64,000 nucleotides of DNA from contig JAVGVS010000793.1 in assembly GCA_032718565.1 (NCBI GenBank), forward strand, positions 34,264 through 98,263. The letters are read 5' to 3'. The DNA is from Distichodus sexfasciatus. Taxonomy: Eukaryota > Chordata > Actinopteri > Characiformes > Distichodontidae. The position numbers and the translations under genes are program-made. Below are positions 19,399 to 32,360 of the stretch, one piece after another; within the stretch, counting starts at the first letter, position 1, and every line of letters begins with the position of its first letter. The notes below the pieces were generated by a model. It was not told the origin of the DNA. It did not search any database and saw only the letters and a program-made list of their open reading frames with translations.

Positions 19399-22300
19399 AT
19401 GAGATGTCATTTGAAAACAGCGGTGCAGGTTGTGGTGGGCCTGCTGATCCTCACCAGCCTGTACGTCTCCATCAGGAGAGGGCCGTTAACGGGACACAAG
19501 GTAACACTTGCAAGCACGTCAACACGCAGTTTTGCTGCTTTTACAAAGTCTTCATGAACTAAACATTTCACTCTTTCTGCAAAAGAAATCTAAATGGTGG
19601 TCTCAGAACCGGGGCAGACCTCAGAACTCCAGCACAGGACAGTGTTCCGATGATGCGTTGTGTCTCAGATCCAAAGCAGTGCTGCTGGCTGGAACGCCCT
19701 CACGGGAGCACAGTGAGTACATCCACTCTCAGTGCAGCAGAGGGAGCACTTATCTCAGAGTTCACTCATGTTTCTTTTTTTTTTTATGCCCATGTGCTGC
19801 TGGTGGATGGAGTTCCAGTTCTCACACAGCATGACAATTTTCCCTACTGGAATTTGATCAGCATTCACACTGGATTGCGTTATAAATGTTCAATAGATAG
19901 GAGTCAATGTCAGATGAGTTAACTTTTTTTGGTCATTTTAGATTATTGGAGCCAATATGTTCCCAGGAACAATCAAAGCATGTACAATTAGTTTTATACC
20001 CTTCTGACGATCTGTGTCTTACCGCAGTTTTATCACAGAGGTCAAATAAGAGCTTTTGTTCTGCCATGTAATTTGTGGAACCTCAAACTTACTGGTGTTG
20101 TGTGTATGTGTTTTTAAACTGTTCAATCAATTCAGATTGACCCAGGTAGATCTACTCATGTGTCATGTAACACATCTTACTGTAGGTGTAGGTTATTTTA
20201 TTGAATAAAAAGGAAAAAATGAAAGGGTATGAATCACTAACATAGCTAGATACACGGATAGATGCTGTGCTACCAAAACAGATGATGATGCAGCAATACC
20301 CCAGTCAGAACTCATGATTTTAAGTACTTTAAACTAGAGCTGCAACCATCGATTCTTGTTGTAATCAAGTATTCTATCGATTTTTTGGGGTAATCAGATA
20401 AATTCTTTAAAAAAACAGAAAAGACCCTAGAAAAGTCTGAAAATGTACAACCAATTGCTGTTTATTTCTGAATGTTCCTTTCTTAAAAATTAAAATTCCC
20501 CTGTACAGCCCTGAGACAGTTTGCGCTCTTTGTCTATACCTTAGTTTTCAGGCTTATTCTAGTGTGTGTGTAGAAGTTAGTCATACATGCTTTGTGTTGT
20601 TGTGTTCAGGACGTCCTGCACTACTCAGATTTGTCATAGTTTGATGTGTAAATGCTGACATTGAAATCAGCACATTTCTGATGAAAACTGACCTGCGCCT
20701 GTAGAAATGTTGACTTTGTTGTAGCTTTATGTAGTAGAACAGTGCTGGAACTGGAGATAGAACTACTAGAAATAGTAAAAACAGTGTCTGTTTTATTGCC
20801 AAGTTGTAGCGTTTTTATAATTCTATGGATTAACATTCTATGGCGGAAACACTTCTTTATCCATTTGGTATCCATCAGAATATAGAATATTTTTTTTATA
20901 ACAAATAATGCATTTTTCTATATTTCTTCTTTCCTATTGATTACTCTCTAACATTCAAAACTTGAAAAAAAAAATCTGGTTAATTGAAAATGAAGAAATA
21001 CTGAAGTTTTTGGGTCATTTTGAACCAATTTGGCCTATAAAATGAGCTGCTTTTGGCCTTTCTGGGAGAGAAATACATTACCCACAATCCCCCGTACGCC
21101 ACTCTGTGCCACATCACAATAAAGCGATGAATGCGCGTTCCGGGAATAAACAGAAACTATCGATAAATGTCTGTATTGTGAGTAGAACGCTGGTTGTTGT
21201 GGCTAGTGATCAGTTTAAATATGAGTTTAGTTTGTAATAAAGGGGGAGATTTGACTCAACTGGAGCGTTTTAGCGAGTAATGGAGCTCACAAACAGCGTG
21301 TGTTTGCATCGCGAAAAATGTCATTTATGTGTTTTTTTAACGCATTTACTTCTGTTTTTGTGCACGGAATATCTTACAAATACTTTCACATACAGAGGGC
21401 TCAGGTCTTGCCTTGATCATGCCACTGAAAACATCACTAATAAGCGTCCGTGTGAAATACAAGCGGCGCATGCTCTAGCGTGTGAAAAGAATTAAACGAG
21501 GCTTCGATTCTAGAAAAATTGCCTCGACCATTTTTTTGTAATTGCAGTATTCGACTTATTCGATTAATAGTTTCAGCCTTATTTTATTCAAATTTAAAGT
21601 AACTCAATTAGTTTTTGCTATGTACTGAGCTTTGTCTAACGTTTGCTTGTTTCTTTCTTTAAGAGTACCTCGCCGTGGGTCTGTCTTCGGTCAAACGGAA
21701 AAAAGAGAACTACCTTTTCATCACCCTTAAGTCCATTTTTGATCAATCCTCAGAAGCCGAGCTCTCCGAGATGGTAGTGGTAGTGTTTCTAGCAGACTTT
21801 GACTTGGATTGGGTGGAGCAGACAGTAGTCAGCCTTAAGAAACAGTTCTTCACCAGGCTAGAACAGGGGCAGTTGCTGATCATCTGTGCGGATTCGGAGG
21901 CCTACCCGCCGCTCACAGGCCTGAAAAGAAACTTTAACGACGCTCCGGACCGCGTCACCTTCCGCTCCAAGCAGAACGTGGACTACGCCTTTCTGGTCGA
22001 TTTCAGCGCCTACCTTTCGTCCTACTACCTCATGTTGGAGGACGACGTTACATGCTCTAAGGGCTTTCTGTCCAGCATCCGAAGCTACGTTAACTCGCGT
22101 GGGTCGTCGCCGTGGGTCACACTGGAGTTCTCCAAGCTGGGCTACATTGGGAAGCTCTACCATTCCGAGGACCTCCCTCGCCTGGCCCAGTTCTTTTACC
22201 TTTTCTACCAGGAGATGCCTTGTGACTTCCTTCTGTCCCACTTCCGCACCCTTCTCATGCAGGACAAGGTCATCCGCTTTCAGCCGTCCCTCTTTCAGCA

Positions 22301-22823
22301 CATTGGCACATACTCGTCCTTCATGGGCAATTTCAATAAGCTGAAGGATGAGGACTTCACACAGGAAATCTCTCACAACCCAGCCGCCGACGTTTACACA
22401 GACATTGCCGTTTTCGAGAATCACAGTCCGGAAAAGGCCTACATCCAGGGGTTGCAATACTTCTGGGGAAAGTCTCCCATCAAAGTGGGAAACTACCTCA
22501 TCGTAGCCTTTCGGGATCCGACAATCCTCACCCGTGTGCTGATTCAGACCGGCGTGAATGGGAAGGACACCCTTGAATCTGCTGACGTGGAGCTTGGGGA
22601 GACTGTAGTGAAGACGGGAAGTGGGGTGGAGTGCTCAGGAACTCACAGACTAGGTTCCCTACAAAAAGGAGTGTTGGATCATCAGAACGTCCAGCAGACA
22701 GTGAGCAGACCTGTGGTATGCTTAAGAATTAGAGTCACAGCCAGTCAGGAAAACTGGGTGATCATTAGAAATATTCAAGTCTGGACTGCTGAGAATGAGA
22801 AGGAGAAGGAGAAGGAGAAGTAA
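19399..22823 (+). CDS. mgat4c: Alpha-1,3-mannosyl-glycoprotein 4-beta-N-acetylglucosaminyltransferase C-like (3 coding exons, 462 aa)
   Basis: Coding exons 19399-19500, 19586-19712 and 21664-22823 join in frame (102+127+1160 nt) with GT-AG borders (ACAAG|GTAACA, CACA|GTGAGT, CTTTAAG|AGTACC). MGAT4-family enzymes add beta-1,4-linked GlcNAc to N-glycans in the Golgi; activity of the C member is less certain. Seen: a type II signal anchor at residues ~7-25 (VQVVVGLLILTSLYVSI), the family block GLSSVKRKKENYL (~82-94), and SKQNVDYAF before the metal-binding acidic motif LMLEDDVTCSK (EDD 202-204). Then come EFSKLGYIGKLYHS, FYQEMPCDFLL and FQPSLFQHIG, and a C-terminal beta domain ending ENWVIIRNIQVWT. 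The start MRCHLK matches the human C member; an in-frame upstream ATG (19321) is less likely. The EKEKEK tail comes from a GAGAAG tract (22796-22820). About 16 residues shorter than my recollection of human MGAT4C. No frame breaks. Confidence 0.93.
20335..21581. mobile_element. hAT-like non-autonomous element in mgat4c intron 2
   Basis: Left end TAGAGCTGCAACCATCGATT, right end CGATTAATAGTTTCAGCCTTA: imperfect inverted repeats of the TAGGGCTGCAAC type. The interior from ~20990 is shared, inverted, with 52318-53020 (GCTGCTTTTGGC, ACCCACAATCCCCCG, GAACGCTGGTTGTTG). It occupies about 64% of the 1,951-bp intron. Flanking octamers agree at only 5 of 8 bases. Confidence 0.65.
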
Positions 22824-22890
22824 CGTCCAGTCCAGACCTTGATCTCAGGTCTTTTATGGTAGCCACAAACTGGACTTAGGCCTGTAGATA

Positions 22891-22896
22891 AATAAA
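22891..22896 (+). terminator. mgat4c poly(A) signal
   Basis: AATAAA 68 bases after the stop codon, the first on this strand. A MITE begins 13 bases further, so the 3' UTR is either about 90 bases or runs into the MITE. Confidence 0.6.
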
Positions 22897-22908
22897 CTGG
22901 ATGACAAC

Positions 22909-23271
22909 TAGGGATGCACAATATGGGAATTACAGACCGATGCCAACGTCTGATATTTTTCATGCTTATATCTGCCTACGCCGATAAATGAGTTGAGCAC
23001 GTAAAGACGAGATTTTGCTTGCGAACGTTCCACCGCATGCTCAGAATTGTGGCACAAAATAACACCATACATTTTAAGACAGAAAGCGTGGGCCGTATAA
23101 AATCCTACCTCAGTCTTTGGACATGCCTGGCATAACCTTTGGCATAGAATTAATGCATCATCAAATACTGTCTGGAAATATCAGGCAAATCTAAGCATTG
23201 ATCCTATGCCGATGACGTAAAAAAAAAGGAATCTACCGATTCCAATACGATTCGCGCATCGCGTATCCCTA
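22909..23271. mobile_element. hAT-like MITE (TAGGGATGCAC type)
   Basis: 363 bp from TAGGGATGCACAATATGG to GCGCATCGCGTATCCCTA. Inside are ACAGACCGATGCC and CTACCGATTCCAATACG, the degenerate cis/trans words of this family. No coding capacity. Confidence 0.7.
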
Positions 23272-23529
23272 ATCAAGAGTAGGCTGCTATAAGCGGGTCA
23301 TTGTGCATTATGATAAATAAATGAATGATGTTTCTCTGTGTTGGCAAACCAAAGTGTTGAGCAGATTTCTCTGCAGGTTTGTGCCACCCTTTGGCCAGCT
23401 TTCTTTCTACTTTCTCTCTATTCAGGGTAACTTTTCTAACAAGTCTTTTAGAAATAGATATAGAAGGTGTTCATATTTGACGACCTTTTTCACTGTGTCT
23501 TATATAGTGCTGCTCCTTAGGCCATGTCC

Positions 23530-24142
23530 ACACGTACACGGGTATTCCTGAAAACTGAGGTTTTTCTATGCGTTTTGGCCTTTCGTCCACACGTAAATGT
23601 GAAAAGTGGGACGTACTTGGACATTCCAACATGACAATGATCCAAAACTGACAAAGGCCAAGTCGACCTGTCATTGGCTACAGCAAAATAAAGTGAAGGT
23701 TCTGGAGTGGCCATCTCAGTCTCCTGATCTCAATATCATTGAGCCACTCTGGGGAGACCTCAAATGTGCAGTTCATGCAAGACAGCCCAAGAATTTACAG
23801 GAACTGGAGGGCCAGAAGAATGGGCAGCTTTACCGTCTGAGAAGATAAAGAGCCTCGTCCACAACTACCACAAAAGACTTCAAGCTGTCATTGACGTTAA
23901 AGGGGGCAACATGCGGTATTAAGAACTGGGGCATGTAAAGTTTTGATCAGCGTCATTTGGGTAGTTTGTGTTGTGATTATGATTTAAAAAGAGTAAACAC
24001 AGTTGTTTGACAATAAATGGCTTCAGCCAAACACTAACCATGAGTGAAAGAAAGGTTTTTGTGTTATCATTCCTATTCTCTGAAAAATGGTTAAGAAATC
24101 ATAAATTCTGCCAGGGAATGTAAACTTAAGAGCACAACTGTA
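23530..24142 (+). mobile_element. Tc1/mariner transposase 3' remnant with terminus
   Basis: 23608-23848 encodes the C-terminal part of a Tc1 transposase: FQHDNDPKLTKAKST and WPSQSPDLNIIEPLWGDLK, which includes the third acidic residue of the DDE triad (E of NIIEPLW). An early stop and frame changes follow (KGGNMRY-like tail near 23905). The right terminus TAAACTTAAGAGCACAACTG ends at 24142 with TA. The N-terminal half is missing; 23530-23600 upstream is an unrelated repeat (CCACACGTACACGGGTATT). Confidence 0.85.
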
Positions 24143-27100
24143 TAATGACATAAAATATGAAAAAATAATGGTAGCCATAGGCATGTCTGCAATAACGTAA
24201 CTTTGCGCATGGAACATTTATGATTACTGCAGGCTGTAATCTTACAATTAGATAAATTGATAAAGAAAGTTCATTAATCATATATAACCCACAACAAACA
24301 TCACCTGAAACATTAATGCTAAACATAATTTAAGGCCAACTATGATGTAATTAATTCTCTGACACAGCTTGATTTCCTCTGCTGCAGCACGAGTCCGCAC
24401 TGACAGGAAAGTGCGCACACGATCTGAGAGCTGGCGTGGATTTTAGCGTATCCAACGCACACGTCAAAACTGATCAATCACGAAATTGGCGTTGAAATGA
24501 TCGTACATCTGTTGTTCTGTCGTACGCACGTTTGATAAATGAGGGCCATTGTGTTGAATGCTGTGAACAAATGCACATGTTGTGCACGTTTTAAAACTAC
24601 ACATGACTGTGTAAAAGAGCTGACTTTTTACAACACACTTTTATTAAACATTCACTCAAAATCTGTAAACTAAAGTGCTTACACATGTCATTTTTCTACA
24701 CATTCGTTCTAAGAGTGTATCTCCACTTATCTTCAGTATTTGCTATTTTCTTTTGTTTATGCTGGGAGGGTTTCTGTGTTCTCCATGCTGCTTCTCCCTC
24801 CATCATGTTGGGCAGGTTAATTTTCATCTTATCTGCGGAGGGGACTTTGTCCCTGATGTCTACAGGCTAATTATTTCCATGTCAACTGTAACCTGATCTT
24901 TGGCTTTTTGAGGCTTGATGCTGGTCCTTATGTTAAGCCCTCCAAACCAAATACAGCCCTATAATTACAGATTCATTATGCTCAACAGGAAATGAACCCC
25001 CCCCCCAAAAGATGGCATTGTACGTCCATCCTCTTCATTCTGTTATGACAGATGTAAGGAGTGAAGGAGGAGGTCAGCAGAGTAACTTTACCACCCTGTA
25101 GCAACGGTGACAGAGAAGTGCATGTGTGGAGTTTCAGATCTAAGCAAGATTAAAAACGGCTCATGGATGTACACCCCCACACACACACACACACAAACTT
25201 GTACAACTATCTTTGTGGGGACATTCCATAGACTCCCATAATGATCAGATGTTTGCCAGGGGTTATTTTACTTCAGTTTTCTTTCTCTCCCTTTCTTGTC
25301 TTTCTTTTCTTTTTGCATAACCTGATTTAGCTATCTTGAGTAACACTGCAAGGCTACAATGCCCTCCGGAAGAAGCGACGCTAAGTTAAATGTATCTAGT
25401 TGAAAAGCCCGGTGTGCCCGGACTAAACCATTTTGTGCCTTTGCAAGGGGTGAGAGTGTCCAGGTCTTGGACAGTAGGCTATATTTAGGATACAAAATTC
25501 AGTCAGTCAGCTGATTTATTTAGCCAATATATTTACGTCACTTATTAACATCCATTATTACCTTTATTTATGGTATTAATATCAAAAGGAACAAAATATA
25601 GCCGCAAGCGGAAACAAGAGGGGTCAAATCACAAGTCGCAGAAAGCAGCACAAAAGGGTCAGCACTGACCATCAGCAGTGTCTTTGTGTGTCTGTAGAAC
25701 AATGAAGTAAAAAGGTAAAACCACATAACTATGTTATTTATACCAAGACAAGAAATTAGACAGTAAAAAATATAAAATATAGTGAAATGACAGGAAAAAT
25801 AATTAAAGATGCAAACAGAAATTTGTGACTTAGTGAAGCTTCTTTTTTTGTTATGACAGGTTCAATAAGTTGTGTTTATAAAGAAACTAACCTCTAACAG
25901 TAATCAAGAATTGGGTGGTTTTCTATAATTTCTTGTAAATTATAATTGCTCTGTTATGACATCACATACATTTATGTTAGGTTTTAGTGCCTGTCAAAAC
26001 GTGTTTTCCTGTGCTATAGAGCCAATTATAGCCTGTCACTATGGCCTATGGCAAGACACACACCATTCCTACTTACCCTGAAAATTTCAGCTTTCTGCGA
26101 CTAACAGTTCAAGCTGCACAATCCGTTTTGTAGGGGAAAAATAATAATAAAGGAACAGAAAAATTAAAAGAGGGGCCCATAAGCACTTAAAAATTCCAAA
26201 CTTTTCAAGGGCCCTGTCCACATTTGGGGCCCTGTTAAGATAAAAAGCCAAGTTTCACGTTTTATATGTGCATTTGGACCTGTTGTTATCAGACAGGACC
26301 AAGATCAACAATCATATTTGATGTGTTTATACGGGTTACAACAGTCATAAGTTGCTTTGAGTAAATAAAGCAACAAACTGGGAATATTTCAAACATGGTG
26401 GTTCTTCTTTCTGCCTACTGTATATAAAAACAAGCACTCTTCAATGGAATATCTTTATTCTCATTGTCCTAACTGAGAATAAGAGTGTAAGATTTCCCAG
26501 GTGGCCCTTCCAGCTACTTTGTATTGACTTGAACCTACCCTCCTGCTGGCTTTGAGCACTCTGCCTGTGTCTGATGTACATTTGGCTGTTAGACAAGCCC
26601 GTCATAAAAAAAAGCAGTGGCTCACATTTCCTCCTGACCTGGTTTCTCCAAATCATCCTTGCAGTGTTACGTTACAGATCATGGCCTGAACTCTTCACTG
26701 CTTGCTTTGGGCGACATGATCACTGGGACTTGCTGTGACATAGGCCACTGCGGCTAATTGCACAACCATGTAGCTTATCTCAGAGGCCACTTTGATCGCC
26801 TTGCCATCAAGATTAAAGAAAGTCAGGGTCACAGTGTTGGGTCTGTAGCAGCCCTGGAGCTGTTGGACGGTTTAAGATCTCACTTATGAGCTCAGTGGTG
26901 GTAGGACTGGACAGCAATGTCTGCTGTGGGGTCACTTTAATCAGCTTGCACTAGTCTGAGGATCTGAACTCACAAACCTCCAAACCTCCTCACATCCTCT
27001 TAAGATAACTTCAATATGCACCACCAATCGAGGAACACCATGCTACTTTGCTGAGGTCCAAAAAGCAGTGTGTGGCCTTTCTATCTTCAGTGTGCTTCAA

Positions 27101-27990
27101 AAGGGCAAAAAGTAGCAGTATGTGGAGGCACACTTATGACATTCTAACTTACTTATTAACAAATTCTAACAAATTTAAAAATATTTTTTCCACCTGAAGT
27201 GAACAATCAAAAAAATATTTTGGCCATCAACTATGTGAAGGTTTGTGAGTGTGTAGAAGCAACATTACCTTGAGTATCATCATGGCACCATTCTGCCAAG
27301 TCCTAGTTGAAGTGCTGAGCATGGATGGCTGATGGAGACGTTTGGTAACTGATCTAAAAACATGTCTGGTCAGGCACATGTCTGCAGGCAGTAGTGGGTA
27401 TTAGTGAGGGGATTTAGGGAAAGAAACAATTAGGTGGAGCGGCGACACGTAAAAAAACACAGGGCCCTCAACATAACACACAGTGGTTCAACTTTGATTC
27501 AAAGGTGGGGTCAAACCATCTGAGAGAAGTCTACGTGTGTAAAGTTAAGCATCCTCTCAGCTTTTAAGCTTATGACAGAAAAATATGGACTGACAAAATG
27601 GATTCGATGTGTAATTTTTATTTCTGAATAAATTCACATTTCAGGCAGCAGTTGCATTTTAACTTTTATTTTAACTTTTTATTTTTATTTCCTATAAATT
27701 CAAATTTCTTTACAACAATTTGGAAATATAAAAACAATGAGCCTTTAGTAACATTGTTCAGCATTCAAACTTGTTTTATGCGTAGATATACACATGTAAC
27801 CAATAATGTAAAATAATAAAGTATTTCAATTAACTTATTATATTTGTTTAGTGAAAAAAAGGGAAAATAGAAGAAAGAAGAAAAAGCATTATTAATATTA
27901 ACATTTTACAAACCATAATACATCAACATATTGTATTTTTTACAGCTATTGTAAAAAATGTAAATAAAAATAATATTCATTATACTATTT
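24143..27990. other. Intergenic, AT-rich, no gene seen
   Basis: Contains a CG-bearing repeat-like block at 24370-24545 ending GCACGTTTGATAAATGAGGG (typical of fish DNA-element ends), a short (CA)n tract at 25177-25195 and low-complexity T/A runs near 27.6-27.9 kb. No supported exons. Confidence 0.45.
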
Positions 27991-28083
27991 TGTATATAAT
28001 ATAATATAATATAATATATATAATATAATATAATATAATATAATATAATATAATATAATATAATATAATATAATATAATATAA
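27991..28083. repeat. (TATAA)n microsatellite
   Basis: About 18 pentamer units with one interruption at 28015-28020. Confidence 0.95.
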
Positions 28084-29411
28084 TTTATTATTCAGAAATA
28101 TTATTCATATACACCTCCTCCTCACTTCAGAGGATGATAAGAAAGTGTCTGGATCATATGGGATTAGTTACATGATAAGCAACTGGATGGGTGAGTAAAC
28201 CACCGGAGTAGAGCTGAGAACTGAGGAAAACATCTCACTGCTTCACATCGGCCTGAAAACTTCACTTGGGGGTCTTTTACTTGCTTGCTCCGGCTTGTTG
28301 ACCTGCAGTGGCTCAGACATCAGCCTGAAGTGAACTTGCTAGACATGGGAATTATGGGCTCTCCTCTCTTGTGGCACGTTGTGTTAATTTTGTCTGGAGC
28401 TGACGTGTTTTTGGGTTGCTCTCTGAAGAACTTTCACAATGATTGTGGAGAGGCAGGACTGTGATTACTGCACTGACCATCAACACCACCGAGTGGACTG
28501 TGCGCTACACCCAATTGGCATTAGACTCGCCAAAATTACGATTAACCTTAGTAACATACCGTCATTTTCGTGTTTTATTTCTCAAATAAAACATAAAAAA
28601 ATCTCAAATAAAATGAAACTAATTTAACGATGCTCTATGAGTTAACAGACTGTTAATAGTACAAATATTTTTATCTTCTGATGAACATGGCTACTCTTAA
28701 TAGTTTTAATGTTTTTCTCATGTTTTAACAGTGCATCTTTTTATATTTATATTATTATTTATATATTATCTCCCTATTAATTATATGTTATATTATAAGC
28801 AGAAGCTTAAATAAAGATGAAACTATTTACACATTTCAGTTTATTCGCCAATAAGGTGGTAAGGATATATCAGACCACTATAGAAACACAAATGATTTAT
28901 TAAAATTCTAAATGCCTGTATAGTAATTAAAATGCTCTTAATAACAATGTTTATTAGATCATATTCTATGTGCATGGAAGGATGCAGCCGTTATAGTGCA
29001 TTAAGAAGCTGTAGTCACATTACAGGTCAGGATGAATGCAGTCCTCAAACTCAAGATTAACATATCATTTATATATAGCAATAAAATAGTCTGTATAAAA
29101 GATACAACAGCATTGGAATATATTTTTTTAAAACTGCCTAAAATGTTTGTATTGATGTTGGACTGAAGAAACGTGATGTTCCAGAGTAAAAAATGCGCAT
29201 AATTTTTTTCTCACTTAAAAACACTAAAAATGAAATGCATTATTATATGGCTATTATTATTAAGCAGGGAAAAAGATCCATCATAATAAATGACATTCTC
29301 TCCATTTTAGTATTAGATGTGTTGCTGCAATTTCTTGTAAAATATATCGCATATATTATTGTCATCTGTTTTCTCTTCTACATAAATGTAAGCCTGAATT
29401 GTAAATCATAA
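28084..29411. other. Intergenic, no gene seen
   Basis: Short open frames only, none with recognisable motifs; AT-rich. Confidence 0.45.
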
Positions 29412-29538
29412 AGGGCTGGTTTCTTAAACGTGGATTAAGCCCAGTCTTGGACTACATTATATAGTATCAATGGAGATTTTAATTGACTCAAAAGATAAGT
29501 CTATGACTAAGATTAATTCCCGACTGGGAAATTGGCCT
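29412..29538. mobile_element. Short MITE (GGGCTGGTTTC termini)
   Basis: GGGCTGGTTTCTTAAACGTG at the left and CCCGACTGGGAAATTGGCC at the right, with GATTAAGCCCAGTC / GACTAAGATTAATTC inverted. The same termini bound the larger element at 36870-38325. Confidence 0.65.
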
Positions 29539-30810
29539 AAAGTGACCTAAAACAACCAAAATGTAATTTGAACACTTTTGAGTTATATGTGCACAAATGA
29601 AGATTGAAGACTGAAATCTGGATTTGTATCACAATAATATATAAAGGTTTAGTAATATTAAACTAGTTGAGCATTCCCCCTCTCTGTGGCAGGACACAAA
29701 CATCAGGATTGTGATTGGAAGACAGTTTCTGATTCAGAGGGCCTGCATGTATCAGTCTGTGGCGTATCGTTACTGGCTGACGCCTTGACTGCCATCTCGA
29801 CGTCTACCCGCTGGCCTCGCTGCGCTGCATGATTGCAACCGCAGTGCAGAGCAGAGTCGTCTGAGTCCCAAACGTCTCCTCACTCAGTGTCCTAAAAAGC
29901 TGCTTGCTGTTTAACAGCGCAGATCGGAGGCTGTGATTATTAACTACATATGATTATATGACATTGTCATATTTTAAATGAATAAATAATTTAGTTTAAA
30001 GAGTTTTGAAGTAGATCTTCATGGTTTCTTCTCTAGTATATGTACTAAGCATTTAAGTGTGTGTTCTTGGTGTGTTTCTGTGTGTATCTGCTCTTGCATT
30101 TTTTACAGTCAAGTTGAAATGACAAAATTACACATTTACAAAATGTCATTAACTCAATGTGATTAACTCATTCTCTATGTTTAATAAAGCTTAAGAACCT
30201 GTTCTCAAATGTGAAACAACTACTGTGGACGTTCATGTCATGTCATATGAGAAATTAATATAGCTACGATTTAAGTGATGTTGTGTAAAGTCGGTTGATG
30301 TCTGTAATCACGGTGAAATGTGAAGTGTTTTATGCTCTTGCTTTTTTGTGTTATAGTGTATTGTTTACATATTCTCAATTCTTATCTGCCTTGGTGTGCT
30401 GTGTAACTAAGCAAATAAAGACAGAAACAATCCTGAATCTGACTGTGTAATTCTGCTGTATTGCTGTGGATATTAGTATTACAATGCAAAGATAGTTAAA
30501 ATTTTTATTTTACTTTTCCTTTACTTTTACTTTTATTTTATTTTACTATTTTACCAGGTGAAGTAGTCCTGTTAAGATATTGAATCTCTTTTGCAACCCC
30601 GATATTGATGTAATAGTGAAAATAACTACCAACAGCAGCATCTATCAGATTTAGTTAGTTTTACAGCTGTTCATAATTTTTTCCCCACTTCTAAGCCTCT
30701 TTCATCAGCTGTATCTAATATAGCAGCTCTTTTATAATGTCGGTAATTTGCCTTAATTTGCTACAGCATCATCCTGACATTTGAGGTTCTGTACCAAAGT
30801 TAATAATAAT
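29539..30810. other. Intergenic with an isolated G+C-rich patch
   Basis: 29760-29880 is richer in CpG (ATCTCGACGTCTACCCGCTG) than its surroundings and has an open stretch of about 23 codons, but without splice context. The rest is AT-rich without features. Confidence 0.4.
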
Positions 30811-30826
30811 TAATGCTGTGAATTTA

Positions 30827-30875
<49 letters not shown>

Positions 30876-30921
30876 TGTAATAATAATAATAATAATAATT
30901 GTTTTAAATTCACAGCATTAG
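30809..30921. repeat. (TAA)n tract flanked by an inverted repeat
   Basis: TAATGCTGTGAATTTAAA on the left and TTTAAATTCACAGCATTA on the right are exact reverse complements bracketing about 70 bp of TAA repeats, so the locus can fold into a hairpin with the microsatellite as loop. Confidence 0.85.
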
Positions 30922-31527
30922 CCACATGCCACCATCATGAACAAAAATATTATTATTAATTATTATTTTTTTTATTTTTAAGGTTTAAACAATTAAGTAT
31001 GTTTCTTAGTTATCTGTATTAAATGTGCAAACCTTGCCATCAGGAGATAAGAATGACAGGCTAAATGCAACAGCATACGGTCAATCAGGAGATCAGGAGA
31101 GAAACATGTATCATTAATTTATAATACATAATGGGAATGTAAAGCTTGTGCATCGTGAGACATTACATCGAATAAAAACTGGTTGTAGGTTTTATTTTTG
31201 GAAACCTCAACCTTCATAGTGATAGAGCCTATGGTGGATTAACTTGAATAGCCACTACTAATGCATTGTTATTTATTCATTACATATAGGCTTTTTTGGC
31301 TTAATTCCAGTGCATAAAAGTACAATAATCTTATTCATGAAGCTTACCTGTCAGCTTTGTAACCTGTTAAATAAACCTGAATGCGCAGCAGGCGCCAGAC
31401 TGGAAACACGTGTGGGGAGCTTAATGTTACTTAAGTGTAACTATCCTTTCTCAAATCAATAAATATTAGGAAATATTAGAGGTGCCAAGCGATTAAAAAA
31501 ATAATCTAATTCATTACAATGTGTGGA

Positions 31528-32215
31528 GTTTTCATGCTCTCCCATGTTTGTGTGGGTTTCCTCCAGTGGCTCTGCACTCTAAACGCAAACTAGTTGACTT
31601 TACTAGAAAATCGTGTGGAAACCTAGTTGCCTTAACCTGTTTACGTTTTTAAATCACATAAAACTAAACAGTTTAAGTTGTATTAACACAGAACCGTATG
31701 ACATATTCAAGCTCACATTAGTGGCCTCAAATCATTAGTTTAAATAACCAGGGTCAAAAACCATATTAAATAGTGATTTTTAGTCAAGAATGCGCAAACA
31801 AATGGCACACAACACGTAACATTATTAGAAAACACAATGTGTTTTAATTTAATTGAACTGAACTGTAGATTTTGAGATTAAATACAATGTTTAAAGAAAG
31901 GTGTCTGGAAAGGTAGAAATTAAACAAATTTCAATGCTCAAGACTTTTATTGAACATTTCAAATATTTCAAATTTTCAAACGTGGCTGCTTCTTATACCA
32001 AAAAGATTAAAAACAGCATCTTAACCAAAAGAAACCTGTTAAAACAGGTATTACAACTGCAGCACAGACCCGCAGTCCAAAAGCGTGCTGTATAGGTTAA
32101 TTGTTGACTCTAAATCGCCCCCCTAAGGTGTGAATGAGAGTGTGACTGTGTCTGTGTGTGTGTGTGTCCTGTGGTGTGTTGGCGCCTGCCTAGAGTTGGT
32201 CCTCAGGCAATCACA
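31528..32215 (+). repeat. SINE split by a ~0.5 kb repeated unit
   Basis: 31528-31571 (GTTTGTGTGGGTTTCCTCCA) and ~32069-32215 (CAGTCCAAAAGCGTGCTGTA, GTTAATTGTTGACTC) are successive pieces of the GGCGGCACGG SINE. Between them lies a unit (31572-32068) with a diverged copy at 36930-37300 (ACCGTATGACATATTCAAGC and CTGTTAAAAC.TGTATTACAACTGCAG in both). This reads as insertion of the unit into an older SINE. Confidence 0.6.
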
Positions 32216-32219
32216 AAGC

Positions 32220-32360
32220 ATGGCCCCAATGAGAATTGAACTTAGTGATTACTTGTCATTGTGAACACACCACAGCACAGCACACAGTGCACCACAACAA
32301 AATGTGACCTCTCCATTTGACCCATCCATGAAGGTGCGGTGGGCAGCTATATATGGCCTC
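32220..32360 (-). repeat. SINE tail fragment (second tRNA-like family)
   Basis: On the - strand: ATAGCTGCCCACCGCACCTTCATGG...CAAATGG...TTGTGGTGCACTGTGTGC, resembling the tail of the 19100-19314 and 39295-39540 SINEs. Confidence 0.5.

Noticed and set aside
21858..22457. 199-codon open frame on the - strand
   Set aside because: It lies antisense to the large mgat4c exon, which has clear family motifs; the antisense frame has none.
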